Positions 8,836 to 17,086 of a DNA stretch of 54,570 nt are shown here, one piece after another. The stretch's first letter is position 1. Every line of letters starts with the position of its first letter. The notes beneath the pieces are model-generated. The model made no database searches. It saw nothing but the letters and a program-made list of their open reading frames with translations, and was not told the origin of the DNA. Position numbers and translations under genes: made by a program. The DNA lies in the NCBI RefSeq assembly GCF_014697475.1, contig NZ_JACJRV010000048.1, positions 1 through 54,570 of the forward strand, written 5' to 3'. Source of the DNA: Nostoc sp. FACHB-152. Lineage in GTDB: Bacteria > Cyanobacteriota > Cyanobacteriia > Cyanobacteriales > Nostocaceae.

Positions 8836-9825
8836 TTAAACTTCAGCCAGAGAAATCTGACGTTGTTCTTGTAAAGACTCGTTAATTACACAAGCAGTTA
8901 ACCAGACTAAACCAGCAGCATAGCCAGCTACCACATCAGTCGGCCAGTGTACTCCTAAATAAAGCCGACTAAAACCAATTGCCAAAATTAAACCAGCAGT
9001 CAAGGCTAGAATTTGTTTCCGCCATTGGGGAAATTCTTCAGCCAGAGTATATCCCATCAAACCATAAACCACCATTGATACCATTGCATGACCACTCGGA
9101 AAACTATAGTGATTCACATTAATGATGTGATCCCATAGTGCAGGGCGTGTCCTGACAAACATTTCTTTCAGTAAGTAATTTAAGCTGATGGCACCAACCG
9201 CAGCTATACCAAAAGTAGCTGCTTGTGCCTGACGCTGACGATATAGCAAGCTAGCTTCCCATACCAAACAAGTCAACACCAACAGTGGCGGTTGACCGAA
9301 AGAAGTTATCCCCACCATGATGCGATCTAGTAGAGGCGTGTGTAGCTTTTGAATCGCTAATAAAATAACTGCATCTAAGCCAGATTTATGTAATAGTCCA
9401 GTGCCGACGACTAGGGCAGAAAAAGCTCCTGATACTGGAACTAGTTGACTTTGCCATTGGTTTATGGGTGTTTCTAAGACTGTATTCTCAGTAGTGGTGA
9501 CATTTGCCAGTGTAAATTTTGGTGCGCTGCTGGCTGGTAACTGTCTCAGATCCCTTCTATAGTCTAAAACGATATTTTGCAGTAGCCAGGCGATCGCCTG
9601 CAAATTAACCTCTGGGTGAAAAAGCAGCAAAACATTACCAGTGAAATGATTAGCACTAGCCTGAATGATGTTTTCTTCCTTAGGCAATCTAAATTCTAAG
9701 TATCGTTTCAGAGCTTGTGAATTATGTAGCCCACTCACCTTATATCTAGCTCTGCCTTTGATAGAGGTATGTATAGCATGAATTACAGAATTCTCTGGAG
9801 ATAGATTGCCTAAATCAATGTTCAT
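8836..9825 (-). CDS. PAP2-family phosphatase with N-terminal HMA-like domain
   Basis: A 329-aa fusion. Residues 1-100 resemble the HMA_2-type heavy-metal-associated fold (IHTSIKGRARYKVSGL, NHFTGNVLLLF), but without the CxxC metal site. The C-terminal half is a membrane PAP2 phosphatase with all three motifs: KEMFVRTRP (about 220-228), PSGHAM (243-248) and SRLYLGVHWPTD (about 286-297). PAP2 enzymes dephosphorylate lipid phosphates such as undecaprenyl-PP or phosphatidate. The frame is open to 10116, but that extension overlaps the divergent lipoprotein gene and contains heptamer-repeat intergenic sequence (about 9895-9950). The ATG at 9825 starts directly at the conserved domain and is chosen. 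It was not possible to see whether the HMA-like domain binds anything. Confidence 0.85.
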   Translation of the reverse strand: MNIDLGNLSPENSVIHAIHTSIKGRARYKVSGLHNSQALKRYLEFRLPKEENIIQASANHFTGNVLLLFHPEVNLQAIAWLLQNIVLDYRRDLRQLPASSAPKFTLANVTTTENTVLETPINQWQSQLVPVSGAFSALVVGTGLLHKSGLDAVILLAIQKLHTPLLDRIMVGITSFGQPPLLVLTCLVWEASLLYRQRQAQAATFGIAAVGAISLNYLLKEMFVRTRPALWDHIINVNHYSFPSGHAMVSMVVYGLMGYTLAEEFPQWRKQILALTAGLILAIGFSRLYLGVHWPTDVVAGYAAGLVWLTACVINESLQEQRQISLAEV

Positions 9826-10036
9826 TTTCTGGCTTAACAAATTTTTGTAATAGTTGGCAAAGTTAAGAGAGAATAAAATCCCATTTCCAAATAGTATCAA
9901 GGCTACCCTTGCTGTTGCCTGTTCCCTCTTACCTATTCCCTTCATACTCACAATAGTTATCAAAAAATAAAGTTTATTGCCTAAAGTTGACAGCTGCGCT
10001 GATAATTGCCTCAAAGACGCATCAGGAGAATGAAAT

Positions 10037-10546
10037 ATGAGTTTACAACGTGGGCGTAAAGTGTTTGCTGTTTTGTTGCTCTCAGTTTTATTACTGACAA
10101 CAGCTTGTACACCCAAAGCACCCGGACGCTTTGATCAAGTACAACAAGAAAGCACCAAACAAAAAAGTGGTCAAGCAGTTGCAAAAAATGCGACTCAGGG
10201 AAGCGAATTTAACAAGTATTTTCCCAAATCAGGTGGTGGTTACGATCGCGTCTATACCCAAGAGAAAAAAGGTTTTGCTGAAGCTACGTTGAAAAAAGAT
10301 GGCAAAAATGTAGCAATGCTGTCTATTTCTGACACTAGTAGCACACCGAGTGCAGCAGCCAAATTCTCTAAAAGCACCAACAAGATTGATGGATATCCAG
10401 CAGTAGAACAAGGTTCAACCGGAACTGCGGTTTTAGTTGGAAAATATCAAGTAAAAGTCTTGTCTCGTGCTGCATCATTTACAGCTAGCGATCGCGCCGA
10501 TTGGCTAAGTAAATTTAATCTTGATGGTTTAGCAAAACTCAAATAA
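10037..10546 (+). CDS. Lipoprotein of unknown function, 169 aa
   Basis: Has a type II signal peptide with lipobox LTTAC (Cys24), so the mature protein is lipid-anchored. The mature part is small, lysine- and serine-rich with a beta-sheet pattern (AEATLKKDGKNVAMLSISD, YPAVEQGSTGTAVLVGKYQVKVLS). I do not know the family, though similar lipoproteins occur across Nostocales. A strong AGGAG ribosome binding site lies 9 nt before the ATG. It is followed 48 bp later by the gene at 10595 on the same strand, so the two are probably cotranscribed. Confidence 0.75.
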   Translation: MSLQRGRKVFAVLLLSVLLLTTACTPKAPGRFDQVQQESTKQKSGQAVAKNATQGSEFNKYFPKSGGGYDRVYTQEKKGFAEATLKKDGKNVAMLSISDTSSTPSAAAKFSKSTNKIDGYPAVEQGSTGTAVLVGKYQVKVLSRAASFTASDRADWLSKFNLDGLAKLK

Positions 10547-10594
10547 TTTGTACTCAAAATATTTAGATAAAAAACTCGCAGTCAGGAGAATTTC

Positions 10595-11482
10595 GTGAGC
10601 AAAGCAATTTTTGAATTGGTTGATCAACTACCAACAGGTGGCTTAACTGTATCTATGTTGAATGCTCTGGATTTTGTCGCTCCTGGAGAGTGGCAAAATA
10701 CTGTTGGTTTTGTCAATACTATTAAAACTGTCACTGGTGAAACTGACGAAGATTTAATTCAACAAATAGCTGAACGAGCGATTTATCTTTATAATGATCG
10801 CTCTCAAGGCTATCAACGCGCTATGTGGCTTTATCAAACCGTGGATGGTACAGACAAAGCCCTCGGTGCAGCAGCTTTAGCTAACAAAGTTGGCGAAAAA
10901 ATCCCGCTTTTGGGTTTTCTTAACTCTGTTACTCCTAAACCTGACAAGGCACAAACTATTGATTTGTGTTTAAAACTAGTAGCTGAATTGGTTGCTTTTT
11001 GTCAAATTAATGGCATTCCTGGAGATAGTATTGGCGATTTTGTCGGTTCTTTAGGTGAGTATAGTGGTGAGTCACTCATCCGGATGGTGGCATTAGTTTG
11101 TGTTGATGGGTTGATACCTTTAGGCCCAGATTTTATTAGCAAAGCTTTATCTTTGGTTAACCAAACCAATCCTCAAGAACTAGAACAAAACTCAACTTTT
11201 CAAGGAATTAAAGATGTAATTCCTGGCAGCAACGCTGGCAGCAAACTCAACTTTATTGGTGAAAGTTTTGATTCTGTGAAAGGTTGGATGAATGGCTTAG
11301 TTGTTAGCAATAATTTAACACCGCAAAAAGTTACTAGTCACTTGCAAAATTTTATGGAAGTCAGCGATAGCAAGTTAGATTATGTTGCAGCTTTTTTAGA
11401 TGTGGCGACTAATTATTATGAACACACAGGCACACAAACTTTAGCACGTCGCTTAATTGAACGCGCGGTGGCTGAAATTTAG
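10595..11482 (+). CDS. Conserved protein of unknown function, 295 aa (GTG start)
   Basis: The start is GTG at 10595, supported by an AGGAG ribosome binding site 7 nt upstream; no nearby in-frame ATG fits. The protein is soluble, mostly helical and acidic, with no signal peptide and no transmembrane segment (the hydrophobic IPLLGFLNSV at about 107 is too short). It begins SKAIFELVDQLPTGGLTVSMLNALDFVAPGEW. I do not recognise a catalytic motif. It follows the lipoprotein gene by 48 bp, and the unit ends at a strong hairpin at 11493-11527. Confidence 0.7.
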   Translation: MSKAIFELVDQLPTGGLTVSMLNALDFVAPGEWQNTVGFVNTIKTVTGETDEDLIQQIAERAIYLYNDRSQGYQRAMWLYQTVDGTDKALGAAALANKVGEKIPLLGFLNSVTPKPDKAQTIDLCLKLVAELVAFCQINGIPGDSIGDFVGSLGEYSGESLIRMVALVCVDGLIPLGPDFISKALSLVNQTNPQELEQNSTFQGIKDVIPGSNAGSKLNFIGESFDSVKGWMNGLVVSNNLTPQKVTSHLQNFMEVSDSKLDYVAAFLDVATNYYEHTGTQTLARRLIERAVAEI

Positions 11483-11492
11483 TAAGGTGATT

Positions 11493-11527
11493 AAAATACC
11501 CGACTTCTTGAAGAAGTCGGGTATTTT
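11493..11527 (+). terminator. Strong intrinsic terminator after the 10037-11482 unit
   Basis: A 17-bp perfect stem (AAAATACCCGACTTCTT and its complement) with a 1-nt apex, starting 10 bp after the stop codon and ending in TTTTGTTGTT. The A/T-rich lower stem makes it functional in both directions. Confidence 0.85.
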
Positions 11528-11570
11528 GTTGTTCACTCAAAGGACTAATGACTAATGACAATTGACAAAT

Positions 11571-12314
11571 TTATAGATTTAAATTTTCAGCGATCGCATC
11601 ATAATAAGGCTGAAAAATTAAGAAATTTTCAAGTTTTTCAAACTTACCTGTAGCCGCACCAGGATCAAAAGAAGTGCTAATTACATAAATTACCTTGCCA
11701 TCGTAAGCAGCATGACTAATGTATTGCTCTTGTAATCCGCCTTCTTGTTTAATACCTGTAAAACCGTAGCGTATTCCTGGCAGTTTCCCCACCGATACTT
11801 CTTCAAAAGGATGAGTAGAGAAGACAATTTTATTGCCATAACCTTTTTGACGGTCTTTTAGCAACGACTGATAGTAATCAGTAGCCCAGGCTTTCAACGC
11901 TGTTAAGACCTTAGTTTGATTGCTAGAATTTTTATAATCTGGCTGAGTGCCGAACGGAATACCTGCTTCTGTGAGATGCTTTTGAAATTTCGGATCTTTG
12001 CTGACTTGATCAACCCTAATTTCAACAGTACCTAAAACTTCTCCTTTTGAAGACACACATAATAAAGGCTGATTACCTTGGCAAGGTGCTATTTGCCAAC
12101 CATTAGGAACTGTAGAATTTTTATTTAAAATTTTCTGCCAAATATTTCCTTCTATGGAAGTGGAAGCTACTCCAGGGGAGATTTGTGGCGAGGGTTTCGG
12201 TGTTGTTTGGGTTACGGGATTTTTTGGTTCTTCTTTGCTGAAAAACAATTTGTAACCTAATGGTGCTAACAGCAGTAAGACGACAAGCAGGAAAAGATGA
12301 TAAACACGTAACAT
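11571..12314 (-). CDS. Membrane-anchored or secreted protein of unknown function, 247 aa
   Basis: N-terminal hydrophobic segment (residues 4-24, LFLLVVLLLLAPLGYKLFF) that could be a signal peptide or an uncleaved anchor. A proline/threonine-rich linker (about 29-52) and a globular domain (about 55-247) follow. The domain has two cysteines (IAPCQGN and LLCVSS) and a mixed alpha/beta pattern ending in ENFLIFQPYYDAIAENL. I do not recognise the family. It converges with the 10595 gene, and the heptamer-like sequence GACTAATGACAATTGAC lies between the stop codons. No usual ribosome binding site precedes the ATG, so the start is uncertain. Confidence 0.65.
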   Translation of the reverse strand: MLRVYHLFLLVVLLLLAPLGYKLFFSKEEPKNPVTQTTPKPSPQISPGVASTSIEGNIWQKILNKNSTVPNGWQIAPCQGNQPLLCVSSKGEVLGTVEIRVDQVSKDPKFQKHLTEAGIPFGTQPDYKNSSNQTKVLTALKAWATDYYQSLLKDRQKGYGNKIVFSTHPFEEVSVGKLPGIRYGFTGIKQEGGLQEQYISHAAYDGKVIYVISTSFDPGAATGKFEKLENFLIFQPYYDAIAENLNL

Positions 12315-12445
12315 TGTTTCTGAAAATCCAGAGCCAGGATTGCCAAATGAGGCTTATAAACAATACTAATTTAATATATATACTTATTTACATACGAAGT
12401 AGCACTAGTTTTTAATTTTAGTGCTACTACAAATCACTGTGTCAG

Positions 12446-12622
12446 TTAGAGACTATTTATAAAGTAGATCTTAAGTAGGGTATGTTATGGCGTTAGCCTA
12501 ACGCACTGCTAATTTATATGGTGCATTAAGCACTTTGATAGTTTTTTGTGATAAATCATCTCGAAAATATGCGCTTAACACACCCTACAGTAATTTTATT
12601 TATACTTTATAAATAACCTCTT
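12446..12622. repeat. MITE-like palindromic element downstream of rpsU
   Basis: Nested inverted repeats. The outer arms TATTTATAAAGTA (12454-12466) and its exact complement (12603-12615) continue outward with mismatches. The inner arms GTAGGGTATGTTA (12475-12487) and TAACACACCCTAC (12576-12588) differ at one position. The core hairpin GCGTTAG-c-CTAACGC (12490-12504) is of the kind found in many dispersed cyanobacterial repeats. It contains no ORF and occupies most of the 357-bp gap between the genes at 12314 and 12672. No target-site duplication was seen clearly. Confidence 0.6.
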
Positions 12623-12671
12623 AACATCTGGCTAATTATAAAATCCATTAACCAGATTTAATTGAGAAATT

Positions 12672-12869
12672 TTATTTGAAGCGACGAGAACCATTACTGC
12701 GGTTTTGCTTGTGTCTAGCAACTGCTTTGCGTTTTTGTTTTTCTAGTGGTGTCTCGAAGTGACGCTTCTTTCTCATGTCTTGGAAAATTCCAGCTTTAGA
12801 AACTTCCCGTTTAAATCTTCGCAAAGCTGAATCAATACCCTCATTTTCCCCCAAGACTACTTGCGTCAT
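12672..12869 (-). CDS. rpsU: 30S ribosomal protein S21 (paralogue 1)
   Basis: A small-subunit ribosomal protein, 65 aa, with the family opening [27 protein letters not shown] and an arginine/lysine-rich tail. Two ATGs lie 6 bp apart (12875 and 12869). The GGGAGGA ribosome binding site (12876-12882) abuts the first ATG with no spacer but is 6 nt from the second, so 12869 is the start. It lies downstream of an RRM-protein gene on the same strand, as in the known rbp-rpsU arrangement of Anabaena, with a hairpin between them at 12923-12959. A second S21 gene is present at 17087. Confidence 0.93.
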   Translation of the reverse strand: MTQVVLGENEGIDSALRRFKREVSKAGIFQDMRKKRHFETPLEKQKRKAVARHKQNRSNGSRRFK

Positions 12870-12922
12870 TCCCATTCCTCCCTGTGTGGATGAATAACCA
12901 AACCTAGAGAAAAAATAAAATA

Positions 12923-12959
12923 CTCCAGCAGAATTGAGCCTTTGGCTTATCTGCTGGAG
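12923..12959 (-). terminator. Hairpin between rbp and rpsU (possible attenuating terminator)
   Basis: A 10-bp stem CTCCAGCAGA / TCTGCTGGAG with an inner stem AGCC/GGCT. On the minus strand it is followed by TATTTTATTTTTTC, so it can terminate the rbp transcript with some read-through into rpsU. Confidence 0.65.
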
Positions 12960-12990
12960 ACTCTAGATGTTAAATGTTTATTTCAAAAGT

Positions 12991-13314
12991 TTAGTAACGA
13001 CCACCACGGCCGCCGCCGCCGCCGCCACGGTTGTTGCCGCCCCAGCCGCCGCCGCGAGAAGGACTTCTTTCTTCACGAGGTTTAGCTTTATTAACTTTTA
13101 AATCACGACCCATCCATTCAGCACCATCAAGTGCTTCAATAGCAGCAGTCTCTTGTGACTCATTTTCCATCTCTACAAAGGCAAAACCACGAGGACGGCC
13201 AGTTTCACGATCAGTTGGTAACTGAACGCGACTTACTTTACCGTATTCGCTAAATGCCATTTTCAAGTCTTCCTCAGTGACTTGGTAAGACAGGTTTCCG
13301 ACGTAAATTGACAT
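12991..13314 (-). CDS. RRM-type RNA-binding protein with Gly/Arg-rich tail (cyanobacterial Rbp)
   Basis: A 107-aa protein. One RRM occupies residues 1-78, with RNP2 IYVGNL (3-8) and RNP1 RGFAFVEM (42-49). A glycine-rich C-terminus (GGGWGGNNRGGGGGGRGG) follows, as in the Rbp proteins of Anabaena. These are often cold-induced and bind RNA in post-transcriptional control or mRNA localisation. It precedes rpsU by about 120 bp. Its own ribosome binding site (GGAGA, 13321-13325) is buried in a 10-bp hairpin, which suggests translational control. The GC-rich tail coding segment (12995-13060) stands out against the AT-rich surroundings. Confidence 0.93.
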   Translation of the reverse strand: MSIYVGNLSYQVTEEDLKMAFSEYGKVSRVQLPTDRETGRPRGFAFVEMENESQETAAIEALDGAEWMGRDLKVNKAKPREERSPSRGGGWGGNNRGGGGGGRGGRY

Positions 13315-13320
13315 ATAATG

Positions 13321-13359
13321 TCTCCGAATTCAGGGAGTGTAGAGAGTTAAATTCGGAGA
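13321..13359 (-). promoter_or_regulatory. 5'-UTR hairpin sequestering the rbp Shine-Dalgarno
   Basis: Perfect 10-bp inverted repeat TCTCCGAATT (13321-13330) / AATTCGGAGA (13350-13359). In the minus-strand mRNA the 3' arm contains GGAGA, the ribosome binding site, 6 nt before the ATG at 13314. The stem would therefore occlude ribosome binding until it is melted or bound by a protein. Confidence 0.65.
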
Positions 13360-13656
13360 GACGCTTTTCAAATTCAAAACGAGTTACTCAACCGAAAATA
13401 ATCTTTATATGCAAAAGTATAGCACAACCTTCCAAGAATCAAAATGATTCATTACTTAAAAAAACTTTGCATTTTTAATGTATTGCAGAGATATTTCATA
13501 AGTATATATGCTGAACTTACTATTAAAAAGTTAAATTATATGTATTTTTATTACTTTTAGTAGATTGATTTTTTTTTAGTTGTTTAGATGTAAATTTAAT
13601 TACAGATTTAGTAGCTTATCCAAGTGCTGTATGGCACTTAATTTTACTCAACAAAG
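13360..13656. other. AT-rich leader/promoter region of rbp
   Basis: About 300 bp of very AT-rich DNA (TTACTTTTAG, TTTTTTTTAG runs) upstream of rbp and downstream of the phosphatase gene. No gene is visible. It probably holds the rbp promoter and a long 5' leader, as described for cold-regulated rbp genes. I could not assign promoter boxes. Confidence 0.35.
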
Positions 13657-14514
13657 TTATTTTTGGTTGTCTATCTCCGCTAAAATCTTTTGGGCTGCGT
13701 TGCATAGAAATTCATGATGATTACTATTACTAGCAAGTAATCCTCCCCACTGATTAATATCACCAGTGTTGTACTGCAAAGGACTACCATCAAAATGAGT
13801 AAACTTACCGCCTGCTTCCGTTAAAATTAATTCCGGTGCTGCTATATCCCAGTCCTTGGGGGCAGACTGGCCAGATAGAGAAATATATATGTCTGCTTGT
13901 TGTTCCAAAATAGTGGCAATTTTACAACCGACACTCCCAACACTTTTGTGAGTTTGACAAGGCAGGTGTTGTAGTAAGTTATTTAACCTTTGATTACGGT
14001 GAGAACGACTGACAACTAAAATTAAATCTTCAATTTGTTTGTCTGAAGTAATTTTTACCGGAGTAGATGCTGTTGGGGTTGCCATAAATGTACCCCCGCC
14101 AATGGTTGCGTAATATATCTTCTCGGCTTCTGGTACAGCCACAACTGTTAAAACGGGGCGATGATCTTTAACTAAAGCAATGTGAATTGCATAGTCTCCT
14201 GTTCTGTCGATAAAATCTCGTGTACCATCTAAAGGATCAATTACCCAGACAAACTTAGAAGTATCTTGATGTATGGCTGATTTGTAAGTTTCTTCACAAA
14301 TGTAAGCAAAATCTTCGTCACCTAAATCTGCTTGTAATCGTTGCAAAATATATTTGCTAACGGCGATATCTGCAACAGTCACAGGCTCATTTTGTTTGTA
14401 TTCAATTTGCAGGTTAGAGTCTTTTGCAGTGCCGTGGTAATAAGAGTGTAATATATCGGCTGCACCCCAACTGACATCACGAGCGATCGCTAATATTTCT
14501 TCTAAGTCTTTCAT
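13657..14514 (-). CDS. Inositol monophosphatase/CysQ-family phosphatase (3'(2'),5'-bisphosphate nucleotidase-like)
   Basis: A 285-aa Mg2+-dependent, lithium-sensitive-type phosphatase. Metal-site motifs are EE (about residues 74-75), DPLDGTRDF (about 93-101) and DWDIAAPELILTEAGG (near residue 218). GDYAIHIALV after the first Asp motif resembles CysQ, which removes the phosphate from 3'-phosphoadenosine 5'-phosphate; an inositol or sugar phosphate substrate remains possible. The frame extends to 14544, but the ATG at 14514 follows a GGAG ribosome binding site by 6 nt and lies 4 bp after the stop of the sugar kinase gene. The two genes are translationally coupled in one operon. Confidence 0.85.
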   Translation of the reverse strand: MKDLEEILAIARDVSWGAADILHSYYHGTAKDSNLQIEYKQNEPVTVADIAVSKYILQRLQADLGDEDFAYICEETYKSAIHQDTSKFVWVIDPLDGTRDFIDRTGDYAIHIALVKDHRPVLTVVAVPEAEKIYYATIGGGTFMATPTASTPVKITSDKQIEDLILVVSRSHRNQRLNNLLQHLPCQTHKSVGSVGCKIATILEQQADIYISLSGQSAPKDWDIAAPELILTEAGGKFTHFDGSPLQYNTGDINQWGGLLASNSNHHEFLCNAAQKILAEIDNQK

Positions 14515-14518
14515 TTTT

Positions 14519-15370
14519 TCACTCCATCCAGCGACGTGTGCCAAAAAATTGGCAGGAATTAGCGGCGATATTGGCGGCTTTTGCTAAGGCATTAGGAAAA
14601 TTTTCACTTAATATATAGTGGCAAAACGCGCCGTGAAAAATATCTCCAGCCCCCAGTGTATCAACTACTGGAATCTGCGGTACGGTTATAGTACCAATTT
14701 GATTACTACTCAAATATGCAATTGGTTGTTCTCCGTGGGTAACTACAATGTGAGGAATGCCAAAACTCTTGAGATAATCAAAAATCTGTGTCTGTATCTG
14801 ACAGTCGGGAGGAGAGAAATTTGCCGAACAAATGGCGTAGTCTACAAATGGCAAGATTTTTTCAAAGCCTGCTTTCCAGCTACCACCGTCAATGACTACC
14901 GGAATATTCTGCGCTTTCGCTGTTTGAGCGATCGCTTCACTAACTGCCATCTGGTGTCCATCAATTAATACAATATCGATATCTTGCAAAATATTAGCTG
15001 GAATAGAACCTGTATTTGCTTGGGTTTTCGCAGCATTAAGTGAAATAACTGCCCGTTCACCTGTTGCTTGAGTAACGATAATAGAAGATACAGGCGGTGG
15101 TGTCTGTTTGTTAGGTTCCAGGTCAGCGATCGCTACTCTATAATTTTCTAAGTCACTACGAATTAGTTGTGTCATTGGGTGTGAACCAACCACACCTAAG
15201 ATAGTTGCTTGATTGCTTAAATGAGCAAAAGTCACAGCCGCATTGGTAGCTGGCCCGCCTGCTGCTACAGTATAGTCAGCAGCAACTAGCTTCTGATTAT
15301 TTTTAGGGGCAGAATCAGCAAGATAAATCAAATCTAAAGTAACTAAACCAATAAATAATCCCCGATACAC
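14519..15370 (-). CDS. PfkB-family carbohydrate/nucleoside kinase
   Basis: A 283-aa ribokinase-fold kinase. It has the N-terminal AAGGPATNAAVTFAHL substrate-binding glycine motif (about 37-51) and the C-terminal DTLGAGDIFHGAF signature with catalytic base D243. The substrate may be a sugar or a nucleoside; I cannot decide. Its stop codon overlaps the ribosome binding site of the CysQ-like phosphatase gene 4 bp downstream, so the kinase and phosphatase are likely made together. It is divergent from rsmI with only 72 bp between them, so both promoters lie in that short gap. Confidence 0.87.
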   Translation of the reverse strand: MYRGLFIGLVTLDLIYLADSAPKNNQKLVAADYTVAAGGPATNAAVTFAHLSNQATILGVVGSHPMTQLIRSDLENYRVAIADLEPNKQTPPPVSSIIVTQATGERAVISLNAAKTQANTGSIPANILQDIDIVLIDGHQMAVSEAIAQTAKAQNIPVVIDGGSWKAGFEKILPFVDYAICSANFSPPDCQIQTQIFDYLKSFGIPHIVVTHGEQPIAYLSSNQIGTITVPQIPVVDTLGAGDIFHGAFCHYILSENFPNALAKAANIAANSCQFFGTRRWME

Positions 15371-15442
15371 CAGTAATTTTCATTCTCCACAACTAAAACG
15401 ACAAAACCTAATTACGAATTACGAACTACGAATTATATTCTC

Positions 15443-16300
15443 ATGCAAACCGATCCCAAACCAGGAACACTTTACGTTGTCGGCACACCCATTGGCAACC
15501 TAGAAGATATTACCTTTCGGGCGGTGCGAATTTTGCAAACGGTAGATTTGATTGCTGCGGAAGACACCCGTCACACAGGGAAACTCTTACAACATTTTCA
15601 AGTTAAAACGCCTCAAGTAAGTTATCACGAACATAATCGTAATAGTCGCATTCCAGAGATATTAGAGCATTTAGGTAACGGTAAAGCGATCGCTTTAGTT
15701 AGTGATGCGGGTATGCCGGGAATTTCTGATCCTGGTTACGAACTGATTAAAGCTTGTATTGATGCCGGAATAACAGTAGTTCCCATTCCCGGTGCAAGTG
15801 CCGCAATTACCGCTTTGAGTGCTGCTGGTTTACCCACCGATAAGTTCGCTTTTGAAGGCTTTTTACCACCAAAAGCGCAACAACGACGTGAACATTTAGA
15901 AAATTTGCAGACAGAATCCCGCACTGTAATTTTCTACGAATCGCCGCATCGTTTAACAGATACGTTACAAGATTTAGCAGAAGCTTTTGGCAGCGATCGC
16001 CAAATTGTACTGGCACGGGAATTAACTAAACTATACGAAGAATTTTGGCGCGGCACAATCGCTGATGCGATCGCTCATTACCAGCAACGAGAACCGCAAG
16101 GTGAATACACCTTAGTTGTTGCGGGAACTCCAGCCACGCAGCCTTTATTAACAGAGGTAGAACTGAAGACAGAATTGCAGCAGTTAATTAGTCAAGGAAT
16201 ATCGCGATCGCAAGCCAGCCGTCAACTAGCTAAATTTACTTCACTTTCCCGCCGCGAAGTTTATCAACTAGCCTTATCTATAGTGTCGAGTTCTGAGTAA
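15443..16300 (+). CDS. rsmI: 16S rRNA (cytidine(1402)-2'-O)-methyltransferase RsmI
   Basis: Methylates the 2'-OH of C1402 in the decoding centre of 16S rRNA. The 285-aa protein has the tetrapyrrole-methylase-fold signatures GTLYVVGTPIGNLEDIT (8-24), AAEDTRHT, LVSDAGMPGISDPGY (about 84-98), PGASAAITALS and FYESPHR, and it ends with the usual helical tail ISRSQASRQLAKFTSLSRREVY. It has full family length. It is divergent from the kinase/phosphatase operon. The start ATG at 15443 has no strong Shine-Dalgarno, but alignment of the N-terminus leaves no alternative. Confidence 0.96.
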   Translation: MQTDPKPGTLYVVGTPIGNLEDITFRAVRILQTVDLIAAEDTRHTGKLLQHFQVKTPQVSYHEHNRNSRIPEILEHLGNGKAIALVSDAGMPGISDPGYELIKACIDAGITVVPIPGASAAITALSAAGLPTDKFAFEGFLPPKAQQRREHLENLQTESRTVIFYESPHRLTDTLQDLAEAFGSDRQIVLARELTKLYEEFWRGTIADAIAHYQQREPQGEYTLVVAGTPATQPLLTEVELKTELQQLISQGISRSQASRQLAKFTSLSRREVYQLALSIVSSSE

Positions 16301-16442
16301 ATTTGGGCAGCTTTTACGTATAATTGCTGGATTTTATATATTTCAGTATAAACATTTACTAAAACATATATTCTATTAATGAGAAGTCAAATATAATTAA
16401 TCAATATTTACTTCAGATTCAACCAAGATAAATCAAATAATT

Positions 16443-16787
16443 ATGGGTAGGCTTTTCATAAAACTTCTAGGCTTAATTTTATTACTTCTAGGTTTATATT
16501 TCTTTGGTCAAAACATTATATTTGTTAGCGGTTACTACTCATTTTTCTATCGTAGTTTACCTGCTAGCGGCTCAGTTTTAGCAATTATGGCAGGTATATT
16601 TGCCTTGATTTTCTTTCCTAGAGAAACTGGTAATTTTGGCTGGATATTGTTAGGTATTGGCATAGTACTAGTTTTCTTAAGTGGTGGAGTTATTTTAAGA
16701 CCAACTAGTTTATGGAATTTCTGTGTTGCATTTACCGCACTAGCAGCCGGATATAAGTTATTAAATCAGGGCAGAATTAACTTCTAA
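16443..16787 (+). CDS. Small integral membrane protein, 114 aa
   Basis: Four predicted transmembrane helices (about residues 6-24, 44-58, 65-83 and 90-106) with short loops, a positive-inside pattern (FFPRETG) and no recognisable motif. I do not know the family. It stands alone, in the same direction as the following rpsU paralogue (about 300 bp downstream). The intervening 299 bp hold no convincing gene; a 65-codon frame at 16893-17090 overlaps the rpsU start and is judged spurious. Confidence 0.6.
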   Translation: MGRLFIKLLGLILLLLGLYFFGQNIIFVSGYYSFFYRSLPASGSVLAIMAGIFALIFFPRETGNFGWILLGIGIVLVFLSGGVILRPTSLWNFCVAFTALAAGYKLLNQGRINF

Positions 16788-17086
16788 ATCAGAAGATAGC
16801 GGCGTGATATTAGTCTTAAAAGTTACGCAATAAATAGTTATAGTATAAAATTTCCAAGCTTAAATTTATCAAAAATCTGCCTGAAACAGACAATGATTTA
16901 TGTGTTTGAAATTGTATATAATGGCAAGCTGCTATCATCAGTAATATTTCTAACCCCGCTCTCCTGCTTCATCGCAGCTGCTTCCTTGCGCTTGCCAAAA
17001 CTCATATGTTTGAACGCAAGTGAGAGGCAATTGGCTAAGTTGGAGGCTACTATTACAATGGAAATTATCTATAACGAGGAAACAGA

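Noticed and set aside
9826-10116. 97-residue N-terminal extension of the PAP2 fusion
   Set aside because: It overlaps the divergent lipoprotein gene and contains heptamer-repeat text (about 9895-9950), so the start at 9825 is preferred.
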